The notes beneath the pieces are model-generated. The model ran no database searches and had not been told where the DNA came from. It worked only from the letters and a program-made list of their open reading frames with translations. DNA of 64,000 bases from Streptomyces griseocarneus. GTDB lineage: Bacteria; Actinomycetota; Actinomycetes; Streptomycetales; Streptomycetaceae. The stretch covers positions 62,001-126,000 of the forward strand of contig PENC01000006.1 of the NCBI GenBank assembly GCA_003674045.1. The letters run 5' to 3'. Position 1 is the stretch's first letter. Every line of letters begins with the position of its first letter. This document shows, piece by piece, positions 1 to 8,190 of the stretch. The translations under genes and the position numbers were made by a program.

Positions 1-629
1 GTGGCGGCGCCGATCTCGGCCTTGAAGACGACCTTGCCGTCCTCGACACGGGCGAAGGCGCGGCCCGCGCCGACGAGTTCGGCGACGCGGGCCTGGTAGA
101 GCAGCCCGCCGTCGCCCGCGAGGGGCGAGACGCCGACCTCCTCGGTGAACATGGCCACGCACGCGGGCATGATCACGTCCATCTCGTCCTTGCGGATGCG
201 GCGCACGAGCGGATCGGGCGCGACGTCCGCGGGCAGACCGCGGGTCTCCATCAGCGGCTGGTGGGGGCGGACCTCGCGGGCCGGGCCCCAGTGCGGTTCG
301 AGGAGCGACCACAGCTCGGCGGTGGCCTCGGCGGGGCCGACGATGGAGGAACAGCGGCGGCCCGCGCGGCGGGCGCGCTCGGCGAAGGCCCGTACGGCCT
401 CGGGGCCCGCGCAGACGGGGACGAGGTTGGCGCCCGCGTAGCAGAGGGATTCGAGACGGCCTCCGGCGTACCAGCCCCACATCTCCCCGCCGAGCCGCCA
501 GGGGTCGAGTCCGGCGACCTGTACACGGGCGGCGACGAAGGCGTTGGCGACCGGGTCCCGGTCGAGGACGGCGAGGGCGGCGTCGAGCTCGCCGGGCTCC
601 AGGACCTTGGTGGTGGTCGTCGTCAACAC
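1..629 (-). CDS. GNAT-family N-acetyltransferase with N-terminal DUF4081-like region (3' end outside window)
   Basis: Only the first 209 residues lie in the window; the gene runs off the left edge. I read it from a GTG at 629 followed directly by TTG (626), either of which could be the start. The visible protein begins with LTTTTTKVLEPGELD, then a region with DPVANAFVAARV and a GEMWGWY segment. From memory this matches the N-terminal DUF4081 half of actinobacterial GNAT proteins found next to ispG. The acetyl-CoA-binding GNAT core would lie beyond the window, so catalysis cannot be confirmed. The substrate is unknown. It is separated from ispG by about 360 bp that carry a dispersed repeat, so it is probably transcribed separately. 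Confidence 0.72.
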   Translation of the reverse strand, partial: MLTTTTTKVLEPGELDAALAVLDRDPVANAFVAARVQVAGLDPWRLGGEMWGWYAGGRLESLCYAGANLVPVCAGPEAVRAFAERARRAGRRCSSIVGPAEATAELWSLLEPHWGPAREVRPHQPLMETRGLPADVAPDPLVRRIRKDEMDVIMPACVAMFTEEVGVSPLAGDGGLLYQARVAELVGAGRAFARVEDGKVVFKAEIGAA

Positions 630-727
630 GTGTCGGAATGCCTCACCGTAGCGGGCCGGAGGCCAGGGGGAACAGGTCTTGGAACTGTACCTCTCCGGCT
701 TCCGGGGCACCTCCCCTGCGCCGTGCC

Positions 728-806
728 CCGTAAGGGGGCGCCCCATCAGGGGCGCGGGGAACTGCGCGATCAGCCACGGACCGGCCGCACCCGCCGGACA
801 ACGCGG
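728..806 (+). repeat. Dispersed intergenic repeat, copy 1
   Basis: The 362 bp gap between the acetyltransferase start and the ispG stop has no convincing gene. It contains the module GGGGCGCGGGGAACTGCGCG (about 749-768) followed by ATCAGCC and a GC-rich tail. The same module occurs at five other places in the window. A second fragment, GTAAGGGGCGCGG, lies just before the ispG stop (about 960-972). Function is unknown; its position at the 3' side of ispG would fit a termination or RNA-end structure. Confidence 0.7.
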
Positions 807-991
807 TGGACCGAGCTCGTAGGCGCCGACCGGGGCTGCGCCCCGGACCCCGTGGTCGGTTGCTGCCCGGTGGTCCGGTTGTGCCCACCCGTTCCGCCGT
901 GCGGAACGCCTGCCCACAACCGGGCGGGGTGATGCGCAGGCACAGCCGACGGGGCGCGCCCGTAAGGGGCGCGGCGAGCCGCGCCGCGGCG

Positions 992-2149
992 TCAGCCCGC
1001 GACGCTGATTTCGGGTTCGCCGGAGGCAATACCATCGGCCTTCATCTGCTCGGCGATCTTGAGCGCTTCCTCGATGAGGGTCTCGACGATCTTCGACTCG
1101 GGGACGGTCTTGATGACCTCGCCCTTGACGAAGATCTGGCCCTTGCCGTTGCCCGAGGCGACACCGAGGTCGGCCTCGCGGGCCTCGCCGGGGCCGTTGA
1201 CGACACAGCCCATGACGGCGACGCGCAGCGGCACCTCCATGCCCTCGAGACCGGCGGTGACCTGGTCGGCGAGCTTGTAGACGTCGACCTGGGCGCGGCC
1301 GCAGGACGGGCAGGAGACGATCTCCAAGCGGCGCTGGCGAAGGTTGAGGGACTCCAGGATCTGGATGCCGACCTTGACCTCCTCCGCCGGCGGGGCGGAG
1401 AGGGAGACGCGGATGGTGTCGCCGATGCCCTCGGAGAGCAGGGCGCCGAAGGCGACGGCGGACTTGATGGTGCCCTGGAAGGCCGGGCCCGCCTCGGTCA
1501 CGCCGAGGTGCAGCGGGTAGTCGCACCGGGCGGCCAGCTGCCGGTAGGCGTTGACCATCACGACCGGGTCGTTGTGCTTGACCGAGATCTTGATGTCACG
1601 GAAGCCGTGCTCCTCGAAGAGGGACGCCTCCCACAGCGCGGACTCGACCAGCGCCTCGGGGGTGGCCTTGCCGTACTTCTGGAGCAGGCGCCGGTCCAGC
1701 GAGCCCGCGTTGACGCCGATACGGATCGGGGTGCCCGTCTCCCCGGCCGCCTTGGCGATCTCCTTGACCTTGTCGTCGAACTGCTTGATGTTGCCCGGGT
1801 TCACCCGGACGGCGGCGCAGCCCGCGTCGATGGCGGCGAAGACGTACTTCGGCTGGAAGTGGATGTCGGCGATCACCGGGATCTGCGACTTCTTGGCGAT
1901 CACGGCGAGCGCGTCGGCGTCGTCCTGCGTGGGGCAGGCGACGCGCACGATCTGGCAGCCCGAGGCCGTGAGCTCGGCGATCTGCTGGAGCGTGGCGCCG
2001 ATGTCGGAGGTGCGGGTGGTGGTCATGGACTGCACCGACACCGGTGCGTCGCCGCCGACGGCCACGGAGCCGACCTGAATCCTGCGGCTGACCCTGCGGT
2101 CGGCGAGCTTGATCGGAACGGAAGGCATTCCAAGCGAAATCGCTGTCAT
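992..2149 (-). CDS. ispG: 4-hydroxy-3-methylbut-2-enyl diphosphate synthase (flavodoxin-dependent type)
   Basis: This is the penultimate enzyme of the MEP isoprenoid pathway, an iron-sulfur enzyme converting MEcPP to HMBPP. The 385-residue protein starts at the ATG at 2149 (MTAISLGMPSVPIKL). Upstream in-frame codons would add 44 unrelated residues, so I rejected the longer start. Visible family features are PVSVQSMTTTRTSDIG near the N-terminus, RVACPTQDDADA, ADIHFQPKY and the C-terminal cluster cysteines in SCPSCGRAQ and VMGCVVNGPGEA. Length and motifs match the bacterial family. It lies downstream of the site-2 protease and dxr genes on the same strand, with a hairpin in the 150 bp spacer. 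Confidence 0.97.
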   Translation of the reverse strand: MTAISLGMPSVPIKLADRRVSRRIQVGSVAVGGDAPVSVQSMTTTRTSDIGATLQQIAELTASGCQIVRVACPTQDDADALAVIAKKSQIPVIADIHFQPKYVFAAIDAGCAAVRVNPGNIKQFDDKVKEIAKAAGETGTPIRIGVNAGSLDRRLLQKYGKATPEALVESALWEASLFEEHGFRDIKISVKHNDPVVMVNAYRQLAARCDYPLHLGVTEAGPAFQGTIKSAVAFGALLSEGIGDTIRVSLSAPPAEEVKVGIQILESLNLRQRRLEIVSCPSCGRAQVDVYKLADQVTAGLEGMEVPLRVAVMGCVVNGPGEAREADLGVASGNGKGQIFVKGEVIKTVPESKIVETLIEEALKIAEQMKADGIASGEPEISVAG

Positions 2150-2220
2150 GTGGCGAGCAACCCCAAGGTCTGAATCGAGGGCCCGGGATCGGCGGGCTCC
2201 GGCCTTCGAGATTACGGCAA

Positions 2221-2270
2221 GGCCGGACGGGCTGGAAAACGCGGGTTCGCGCAATCCTGCCCGTCCGGCC
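2221..2270 (-). terminator. Hairpin between the rseP-like gene and ispG
   Basis: A perfect 12 bp inverted repeat (GGCCGGACGGGC at 2221-2232 and its complement at 2259-2270) encloses a 26-base loop. It sits just after the protease stop (2300) and before the ispG start (2149). It could be a partial terminator or an mRNA processing structure; no U-tract follows, as is common in Streptomyces. Confidence 0.5.
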
Positions 2271-2299
2271 AAGGGACACAAGGGCCACAGCCGTCCCGG

Positions 2300-3601
2300 C
2301 TATGTCAGGCGCACCGGGTTCACCACGTCCGCGATCAGCACCAGCAGGGTGAAGCAGACGAAGATCCCGGCCACCACGTACGCCACCGGCATCAGCTTGG
2401 CGACGTCGAAGGGGCCCGGGTCGGGGCGGCGGAAGACGCGGGCGAAGGCGCGCCGCACGGACTCCCACAGGGCGCCCGCGATGTGCCCGCCGTCCAGCGG
2501 CAGCAGCGGCAGCATGTTGAACAGGAACAGCGAGAGGTTGAACCCGGCGACCAGGAAGAGCATGGTCGCGATCTGCTGCGACGGCGGGATGTCGAGGTTG
2601 AAGACCTCGCCGCCGACGCGGGCCGCGCCCACGACGCCCATGGGCGAGTCGGCCTTGCGCTCGCCGCCGTCGAAGGCCGCGTTCCACAGGTCGGGGATCT
2701 TGCCGGGCAGGGCGACCAGCGACTCGACGCCGGACTGGACCATGTCACCCATGCGGTCGACGGACTGCCCGAAGGACTGCGGCACCACGCCGGTCGCGGG
2801 GGTGAAGCCGAGGAAGCCCGCGGTGACGTACTGCCCCTTGAGGGGGTTGCCCTTGCCGTCGTACTTCTGGACCTGGTTGGAGATCAGGTCGGCGTTCAGG
2901 GTCTTGCGCTCGCCGTCCCGCAGGACGGTGAGGGTGGCCGGTCCGGTGGTCTTGCGGATCTCCCGCTGGAGGGTGCCCCAGTTGTCCGTCCGGTGGCCGT
3001 TGAACTCGACGATCTTGTCGCGCGGCTGCAGGCCGGCGGCCTTGGCCGGGGAGTCCTTGGCGCCCTTGGGGCAGGCGTCGGTCTTGTCGGTGGCCTTGAC
3101 CACGCAGGCGGAGACGGTGGAGACCTGGGTGGTCTGGGTGCTGACGCCGAAGGACATCATCACGCCGAGGAAGATCACCACGGCCAGGACCAGGTTCATG
3201 AACGGCCCGGCGAACATGACGATCACGCGCTTCCACGGCTTGCGCGTGTAGAACAGCCGCGTCTCGTCGCCCGGCTGGAGCTCCTCGAAGGCCGCCGAGC
3301 GGGCGTCCTCGATCATGCCTCGCCAGGGCGAGGTGGAGCGAGCGCTGATCTTCCCGTCCGCGCCGGGCGGGAACATGCCGATCATGCGGATGTACCCGCC
3401 GAGCGGGACGGCCTTGACGCCGTACTCGGTGTCGCCCTTCTTCCGCGAGAAGATCGTCGGGCCGAAGCCGACCATGTACTGCGGCACCCGGATGCCGAAC
3501 ATCTTCGCGGTCGAGAGGTGTCCCAGTTCGTGCCAGGCGATCGAGAAGAGCAGGCCCACCACGAAGACGACTATCCCGAGGACGGTCATCAGTGTCGTCA
3601 T
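2300..3601 (-). CDS. rseP: Site-2 intramembrane metalloprotease (M50, RseP/RIP type)
   Basis: This is a membrane-embedded zinc protease of 433 residues that would cleave transmembrane substrates such as anti-sigma factors or remnant signal peptides. The zinc motif HELGH is at residues 24-28 in the first membrane helix. A conserved FGFGP-like segment (MVGFGPTIF) follows, a single PDZ-like region lies about residues 190-270, and the second metal motif LPLDGGH is near residue 375. The C-terminus ends in a hydrophobic helix. The start is the ATG at 3601, which overlaps the dxr stop by four bases (ATGA), indicating translational coupling. The substrate is not evident from context. The rseP name follows the family, not a demonstrated sigma-E pathway. 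Confidence 0.93.
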   Translation of the reverse strand: MTTLMTVLGIVVFVVGLLFSIAWHELGHLSTAKMFGIRVPQYMVGFGPTIFSRKKGDTEYGVKAVPLGGYIRMIGMFPPGADGKISARSTSPWRGMIEDARSAAFEELQPGDETRLFYTRKPWKRVIVMFAGPFMNLVLAVVIFLGVMMSFGVSTQTTQVSTVSACVVKATDKTDACPKGAKDSPAKAAGLQPRDKIVEFNGHRTDNWGTLQREIRKTTGPATLTVLRDGERKTLNADLISNQVQKYDGKGNPLKGQYVTAGFLGFTPATGVVPQSFGQSVDRMGDMVQSGVESLVALPGKIPDLWNAAFDGGERKADSPMGVVGAARVGGEVFNLDIPPSQQIATMLFLVAGFNLSLFLFNMLPLLPLDGGHIAGALWESVRRAFARVFRRPDPGPFDVAKLMPVAYVVAGIFVCFTLLVLIADVVNPVRLT

Positions 3602-4884
3602 GCGCGGGCCTCCGAGGGTTCGGTCGCGGTACGGGCCGCCGGGGCCGAGCGGCGGCTGAGCTCGCGCGCCCTGGCACGGGCCCAGGTCTCCGCCTCCAGG
3701 ACGTCCGGGAGGGTGAGGGAAGTTCCCGTGGCGGGTGTGCCGTGCTCGGCGACGACCCGGGCGACGGTGTCGACGATGCCGTTGAACGGCAGCGCGCCGC
3801 TCAGGAAGGCGTCCACGCACTCCTCGTTCGCCGCGTTGAAGACCGCCGGGGCCGTACCGCCGAGCGTACCGACATGCCGGGCCAGGTTCACGGCGGGGAA
3901 CGCCTCGTCGTCCAGCGGGAAGAACTCCCAGGCAGACGCCTTGGACCAGTCGAAGGCCGGGGCCGCGTCCGGAACCCGCTCGGGCCAGCCCAGGCCGATG
4001 GCGATGGGACCGCGCATGTCCGGCGGGGTGGCCTGGGCCAGCGTGGAGCCGTCCGTGAATTCCACCATCGAGTGGACGTAGGACTGCGGGTGGACGACCA
4101 CCTCGATGCGGTCGAAGGGGATGTCGTAGAGCAGGTGCGCCTCGATGACCTCCAGCCCCTTGTTGACCAGCGTCGCGGAGTTGATCGTGATCACCGGGCC
4201 CATGGACCAGGTGGGGTGCGCGAGCGCGTCCGCCGGGGTCACCGAAGCCAGCTCCGCCTTCGTCCGGCCCCGGAAGGGCCCGCCGGAGGCCGTGACGACG
4301 AGCTTGCGGACCTCCGCGCGCGTACCGCCGAGGAGGGCCTGGAAGAGGGCCGCGTGCTCGGAGTCGACCGGGATGATCTGTCCGGGCTTGGCCAGGGCCC
4401 TGACCAGCGGGCCGCCGACGATCAGCGACTCCTTGTTCGCCAGCGCCAGCGTCCGCCCGGCTTCGAGGGCGGCGAGGGTGGGGGCGAGGCCGATGGAGCC
4501 GGTGATGCCGTTGAGCACCGTGTGGCACTCGCTGCGGGCCAGCTCGGTGGCCGCGTCGGGCCCGGCCAGGATCTCCGGCAGGGGCTCGGAGCCGTACAGG
4601 GCGGCCAGCGCCTCGCGCAGCGCGGGCGCCTTGTCCTCCTGGGCGACTGCCACCGTGCGGACCCGCAGCCTGCGTGCCTGCTCGGCGAGCAGGGCCACCC
4701 GGCCACCCGCAGCGGACAGGCCCGTCACGGTGAAACGGCCGGGATTGCGCAGCACGAGATCGATGGCCTGGGTGCCGATCGAACCGGTCGAACCGAGGAT
4801 CACGACCTCACGCGGACCGCCCCCGGCGGCGGGAGCGGAGTAACGCAGGTGCGGGTCAGCGAGGGAGTCCGTCATGAACCCCAT
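3598..4884 (-). CDS. dxr: 1-deoxy-D-xylulose-5-phosphate reductoisomerase
   Basis: Dxr catalyses the NADPH-dependent conversion of DXP to MEP, the first committed step of the MEP pathway. The protein has 428 residues, slightly longer than the usual 390-400 because of an N-terminal extension. The dinucleotide-binding loop GSTGSIG is at residues 31-37. The region containing NKESLIVGG and DSEH and the later motif ATPPDMRGPIAIGL match the family's substrate and metal sites. Starts at 4884 (MGFMTD) and 4875 (MTDSLADP) are both possible. Its stop overlaps the protease start, and ispG follows, so two MEP genes flank the site-2 protease, an arrangement I recall as usual in actinobacteria. Confidence 0.97.
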   Translation of the reverse strand: MGFMTDSLADPHLRYSAPAAGGGPREVVILGSTGSIGTQAIDLVLRNPGRFTVTGLSAAGGRVALLAEQARRLRVRTVAVAQEDKAPALREALAALYGSEPLPEILAGPDAATELARSECHTVLNGITGSIGLAPTLAALEAGRTLALANKESLIVGGPLVRALAKPGQIIPVDSEHAALFQALLGGTRAEVRKLVVTASGGPFRGRTKAELASVTPADALAHPTWSMGPVITINSATLVNKGLEVIEAHLLYDIPFDRIEVVVHPQSYVHSMVEFTDGSTLAQATPPDMRGPIAIGLGWPERVPDAAPAFDWSKASAWEFFPLDDEAFPAVNLARHVGTLGGTAPAVFNAANEECVDAFLSGALPFNGIVDTVARVVAEHGTPATGTSLTLPDVLEAETWARARARELSRRSAPAARTATEPSEARA

Positions 4885-4975
4885 TGTTGCCTCTTCCGGC
4901 CGGAAGGCGGACAGGGATCCCCCGCCCGCCCCCCGGAGGTGGTGCCCGCACCACCCGTGGACGACGGGAGGGGCC

Positions 4976-6910
4976 TCAGCGGATCGGCCGGTGGACGTTC
5001 TCCGTCTTGGTGGGGCCGGGAGTGGAGTCGGCGATCCAGGGGCCGTCGCCGCTGGGGTCGACGATGCCCTCCTCCAGCCACTCGTACGCCCCGGACAGCA
5101 CGCCCTCGACGAGCTTGCGGTCGAGCTCGTCGGTGTTGGTCCACAGCCGGCCGAAGAGCTCCTCGACGCGGACCCTGGCCTGGCGGCAGAAGGTGTCGGC
5201 GAGCTCGTACGCCTCGCGGCCGTGGTCGCCCTCGGAGCGCAGCCGCTCGGCGCGGACGCACGCGGCGCTCATGGCGAAGAGCTCGGCCCCGATGTCGACG
5301 ATCCGCCCGAGGAAGCCCTGCTTGGTCTCCATCCGGCCCTGCCAGCGCGACATGGCGTAGAAGGTGGAGCGGGCGAGCTTGCGGGAGCAGCGCTCGACGT
5401 AGCGCAGGTGGGTCGCGAGATCGCGATGGCCGGTGGGGTGGAATTCCGCGTAGGTGCGCGGCAGCTGTCCGGGCCCGGCGACGAGCTTGGGCAGCCAGCG
5501 GGCGTAGAAGCCGCCCGCGCGGGCGCCCGCCCGCGCCTTGTCGCCCAGGGACTTCTCCGGGTCGATGAGGTCCCCGGCGACGGAGAGGTGGGCGTCGACG
5601 GCCTCGCGGGCGATCAGCAGATGCATGATCTCCGTGGAGCCCTCGAAGATCCGGTTGATGCGGGCGTCGCGCAGCATCTGCTCGGCCGGGACGGCGCGCT
5701 CACCGCGGGCCGCGAGCGAGGCGGCGCTCTCGTAGCCGCGGCCGCCGCGGATCTGCACCAGCTCGTCGGTCATCAGCCAGGCCATCTCGCTGGCGTAGAG
5801 CTTGGCGAGCGCGGCCTCGATGCGGATGTCGTTGCGGTCCTCGTCGGCCATCTGGCCGGAGAGGTCGAGGACGGCCTCCAGGGCGAAGGTGGTCGCGGCG
5901 ATGAAGGAGATCTTCGCGCCGACGGCCTCGTGCCGGGCGATGGACTTGCCCCACTGCTCGCGGGCGAGGGACCACTCGCGGGCGATCTTCAGCGCCCACT
6001 TGCCGCCCGCGACGCACATGGCGGGGATGGACAGGCGGCCGGTGTTGAGGGTGGTCAGGGCGATCTTGAGGCCCGCGCCCTCGGGCCCGATGCGGTTGGC
6101 GGCGGGCACCCGGACCTGGTGGAAGCGGGTGACGCCGTTCTCGAGGCCGCGCAGGCCCATGAAGGCGTTGCGGCGCTCGACGGTGACGCCCTCCGCGTCG
6201 GCCTCGACCACGAACGCGGTGATGCCGCCCTTGTGGCCCTCGCTCCTCGGCACCCGGGCCATCACCACGAGCAGGTCGGCGACCACGCCGTTGGTGGTCC
6301 ACAGCTTGACGCCGTCGAGGACGTAGTCGTCGCCGTCGGGCACGGCCGACGTGGCGAGCCGCGCGGGGTCGGAGCCGACGTCCGGCTCGGTGAGCAGGAA
6401 GGCCGTGATGTCCGTGCGCGCGCAGCGCGGCAGGAAGCGCTCCTTCTGCTCCTGGGTGCCGAAGAGCTTGAGGGGCTGCGGTACGCCGATCGACTGATGG
6501 GCGGAGAGCAGCGCGCCGATGGCGGGGCTCGCGGAGCCCACGATGGCGAGGGCCTTGTTGTAGTAGACGGCGGTGAGGCCGAGGCCGCCGTACTTGGTGT
6601 CGATCTTCATGCCGAAGGCGCCGAGCTCCTTGAGCCCGTTCACCGTCTCGTCCGGGATCCGCGCCTCGCGCTCGATGCGGGCGGCGTCGATCCGCGTCTC
6701 GCAGAAGTCGCGGAGCTTGGTGAGGAACTCCTCGCCCCGCCGCACGTCCTCCAGGGCGGGCGTGGGGTGCGGGTGGATGAGATCGAGCCGGAAGCGCCCG
6801 AGGAACAGTTCCTTGGCGAAGCTGGGCTTCTTCCAGTCCTGTTCCCGGGCCGCTTCGGCGACCTGGCGGGATTCACGTTCGGAGACCGGACGTACGGATG
6901 GTGCGGTCAT
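4976..6910 (-). CDS. Long acyl-CoA dehydrogenase family protein
   Basis: A 644-residue flavoenzyme predicted to introduce the alpha-beta double bond in acyl-CoA substrates. It is much longer than the roughly 380-residue short/medium-chain enzymes and resembles the long FadE/VLCAD-like class with an added C-terminal domain. Visible motifs are the FAD-binding segments AFLLTEPDVGSDPA (about residue 165) and LWTTNG, then GLKIALTTLNTGRLSI, QIRGGRGY and RINRIFEGSTEIM. The last corresponds to the IFEG segment near the catalytic base. It starts at the ATG at 6910. A perfect inverted repeat lies just upstream and could be an operator. The physiological substrate is unknown. Confidence 0.9.
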   Translation of the reverse strand: MTAPSVRPVSERESRQVAEAAREQDWKKPSFAKELFLGRFRLDLIHPHPTPALEDVRRGEEFLTKLRDFCETRIDAARIEREARIPDETVNGLKELGAFGMKIDTKYGGLGLTAVYYNKALAIVGSASPAIGALLSAHQSIGVPQPLKLFGTQEQKERFLPRCARTDITAFLLTEPDVGSDPARLATSAVPDGDDYVLDGVKLWTTNGVVADLLVVMARVPRSEGHKGGITAFVVEADAEGVTVERRNAFMGLRGLENGVTRFHQVRVPAANRIGPEGAGLKIALTTLNTGRLSIPAMCVAGGKWALKIAREWSLAREQWGKSIARHEAVGAKISFIAATTFALEAVLDLSGQMADEDRNDIRIEAALAKLYASEMAWLMTDELVQIRGGRGYESAASLAARGERAVPAEQMLRDARINRIFEGSTEIMHLLIAREAVDAHLSVAGDLIDPEKSLGDKARAGARAGGFYARWLPKLVAGPGQLPRTYAEFHPTGHRDLATHLRYVERCSRKLARSTFYAMSRWQGRMETKQGFLGRIVDIGAELFAMSAACVRAERLRSEGDHGREAYELADTFCRQARVRVEELFGRLWTNTDELDRKLVEGVLSGAYEWLEEGIVDPSGDGPWIADSTPGPTKTENVHRPIR

Positions 6911-6936
6911 GAGGCACCTCGCCGCTTCAGTCGGGG

Positions 6937-6955
6937 CCGGTCGGCTACCGACCGG
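6937..6955. promoter_or_regulatory. Palindrome upstream of the acyl-CoA dehydrogenase gene
   Basis: CCGGTCGG CTA CCGACCGG forms a perfect 8 bp inverted repeat with a 3-base centre, ending about 27 bases before the ATG at 6910. Its size and placement fit a dimeric repressor site (for example TetR-type FadR-like) or a small leader hairpin. No matching second copy was noticed and no regulator is adjacent. Confidence 0.35.
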
Positions 6956-7035
6956 TGCTACTCGACCGTATGTACCCGATCCTCCGGACGTCTACCAGAC
7001 CTCGCGCAACGTTCCGGCCCGGAGACGCTCCGTGA

Positions 7036-8004
7036 TCACTCCGCGACCTTGAGGACGATCTTGCCGGAGGTGCGGCCCGTCTCGCCGAGCTCGTGCGCCT
7101 TCGCCGCGTCGGCCAGCGGCAGCACGGCGGCGATCTCGGTGCGCAGGCGGCCGGACTCGACGAGTTCGGTGAGGGCGCGCAGGCCGCCGAGGTCGGGCTC
7201 GACCATCATCCGGGTGGCCCGCACGCCCAGCTCCCGGGCCTCTTCACGCGCCTCGTCGTCCAGCAGGAGCAGGGAGACGAGGATGCCGCCGGGGCGCAGG
7301 GTGCGCAGGGAGCGGGAGGGGTAGTCGCCGCCGATGGCCTCCACGACGACGTCGACGTCGCCCACGGCCTCGGCGAAGTCCTGCTCGCGGTAGTCGATCA
7401 GCTCGTCGGCGCCGAGACCGCGCAGGAAGTCGTGCTTGGCGGCGCTGGCGGTGCCGATGACGTACGCGCCGCGGGCCTTGGCGATCTGTACGGCCAGGTG
7501 GCCGACGCCGCCCGCCGCCGCGTGGACGAGGACGCGCTGCCCCTCGCGGACGTCGGCGGTGTCGACGATCGCCTGCCAGGCGGTGAGCGCGGCGAGCGGC
7601 AGGGCGGCGGCCTGCACGTGGTCGAGGCCGCGCGGCTTGGGCGCGAAGTGGCGGGCGGGGGCGGTGACGTAGTCGGCGTACGCGCCCGCCGGGTGGGGGA
7701 AGCGCGGCATGCCGTAGACCTCGTCACCGGGGGCGTGGAGGGTGACACCGTTGCCGACGGCCTCGACCACGCCGGAGACGTCGAAGCCGAGGACGAAGGG
7801 GACGGCCTCGCCCGAGTAGAAGGCGCCGCGCTCGCGGGTCTTCCAGTCGGTGGGGTTGACGCCCGCGGCGTGCACCCGGACCAGGATCTCGCCCGGGCCC
7901 GGCTCGGGGCGGTCGGTCTCGACCAGCTGGAGGACCTCGGGGCCGCCTGCCTTCTCCTGACGGACGGCGCGCATACGGGCGGGGGCGGCGGGGGTTGCGG
8001 TCAT
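7036..8004 (-). CDS. NADPH:quinone oxidoreductase-like medium-chain dehydrogenase
   Basis: A 322-residue protein of the MDR superfamily, likely a soluble NADPH-dependent quinone or enone reductase. The N-terminal GroES-like half contains GEILVRVHAAGVNPTDWK and GFDVSGVVEAVG. The Rossmann half carries LVHAAAGGVGHLAVQIA, the nucleotide-binding glycine motif. No structural-zinc cysteine cluster is visible, which fits the zinc-independent quinone reductase branch. The start is the ATG at 8004, preceded on the minus strand by GCAAGGAGCG, a good ribosome site. It stands alone between the dehydrogenase genes, and the substrate cannot be inferred. Confidence 0.9.
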   Translation of the reverse strand: MTATPAAPARMRAVRQEKAGGPEVLQLVETDRPEPGPGEILVRVHAAGVNPTDWKTRERGAFYSGEAVPFVLGFDVSGVVEAVGNGVTLHAPGDEVYGMPRFPHPAGAYADYVTAPARHFAPKPRGLDHVQAAALPLAALTAWQAIVDTADVREGQRVLVHAAAGGVGHLAVQIAKARGAYVIGTASAAKHDFLRGLGADELIDYREQDFAEAVGDVDVVVEAIGGDYPSRSLRTLRPGGILVSLLLLDDEAREEARELGVRATRMMVEPDLGGLRALTELVESGRLRTEIAAVLPLADAAKAHELGETGRTSGKIVLKVAE

Positions 8005-8140
8005 GGTGTTCGCTCCTTGCGGTCGTACGGGCTGTGCCGTTCTCGATGGCTCCAGCCTCGTCGAGAGCGTGCGGGGCGACGAGTGGCCTGAATGACAGGG
8101 TTCGGAAGGATCGGGCCATGGGTGGTTCGGGGCATGCGAA

Positions 8141-8169
8141 ACGGCCGGGACCCGTGGGGTCCCGGCCGT
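8141..8169 (-). terminator. Intrinsic-type terminator hairpin of the downstream aldehyde dehydrogenase gene
   Basis: A perfect 13 bp stem (ACGGCCGGGACCC at 8141-8153 with its complement at 8157-8169) closes a 3-base loop. It lies 22 bases beyond the stop of the aldehyde dehydrogenase gene (8191). Confidence 0.8.
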
Positions 8170-8190
8170 TCGTGTGGCGGTCGCCGCTGG

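Noticed and set aside
992..2281. Longer ispG start at 2281
   Set aside because: The extra 44 residues do not resemble IspG and include the intergenic hairpin; the ATG at 2149 matches the family start.
2300..4528. Fusion of Dxr and the site-2 protease in one 742-codon frame
   Set aside because: The N-terminal part is a frame shadow of dxr. The protease starts at the ATGA overlap at 3601.
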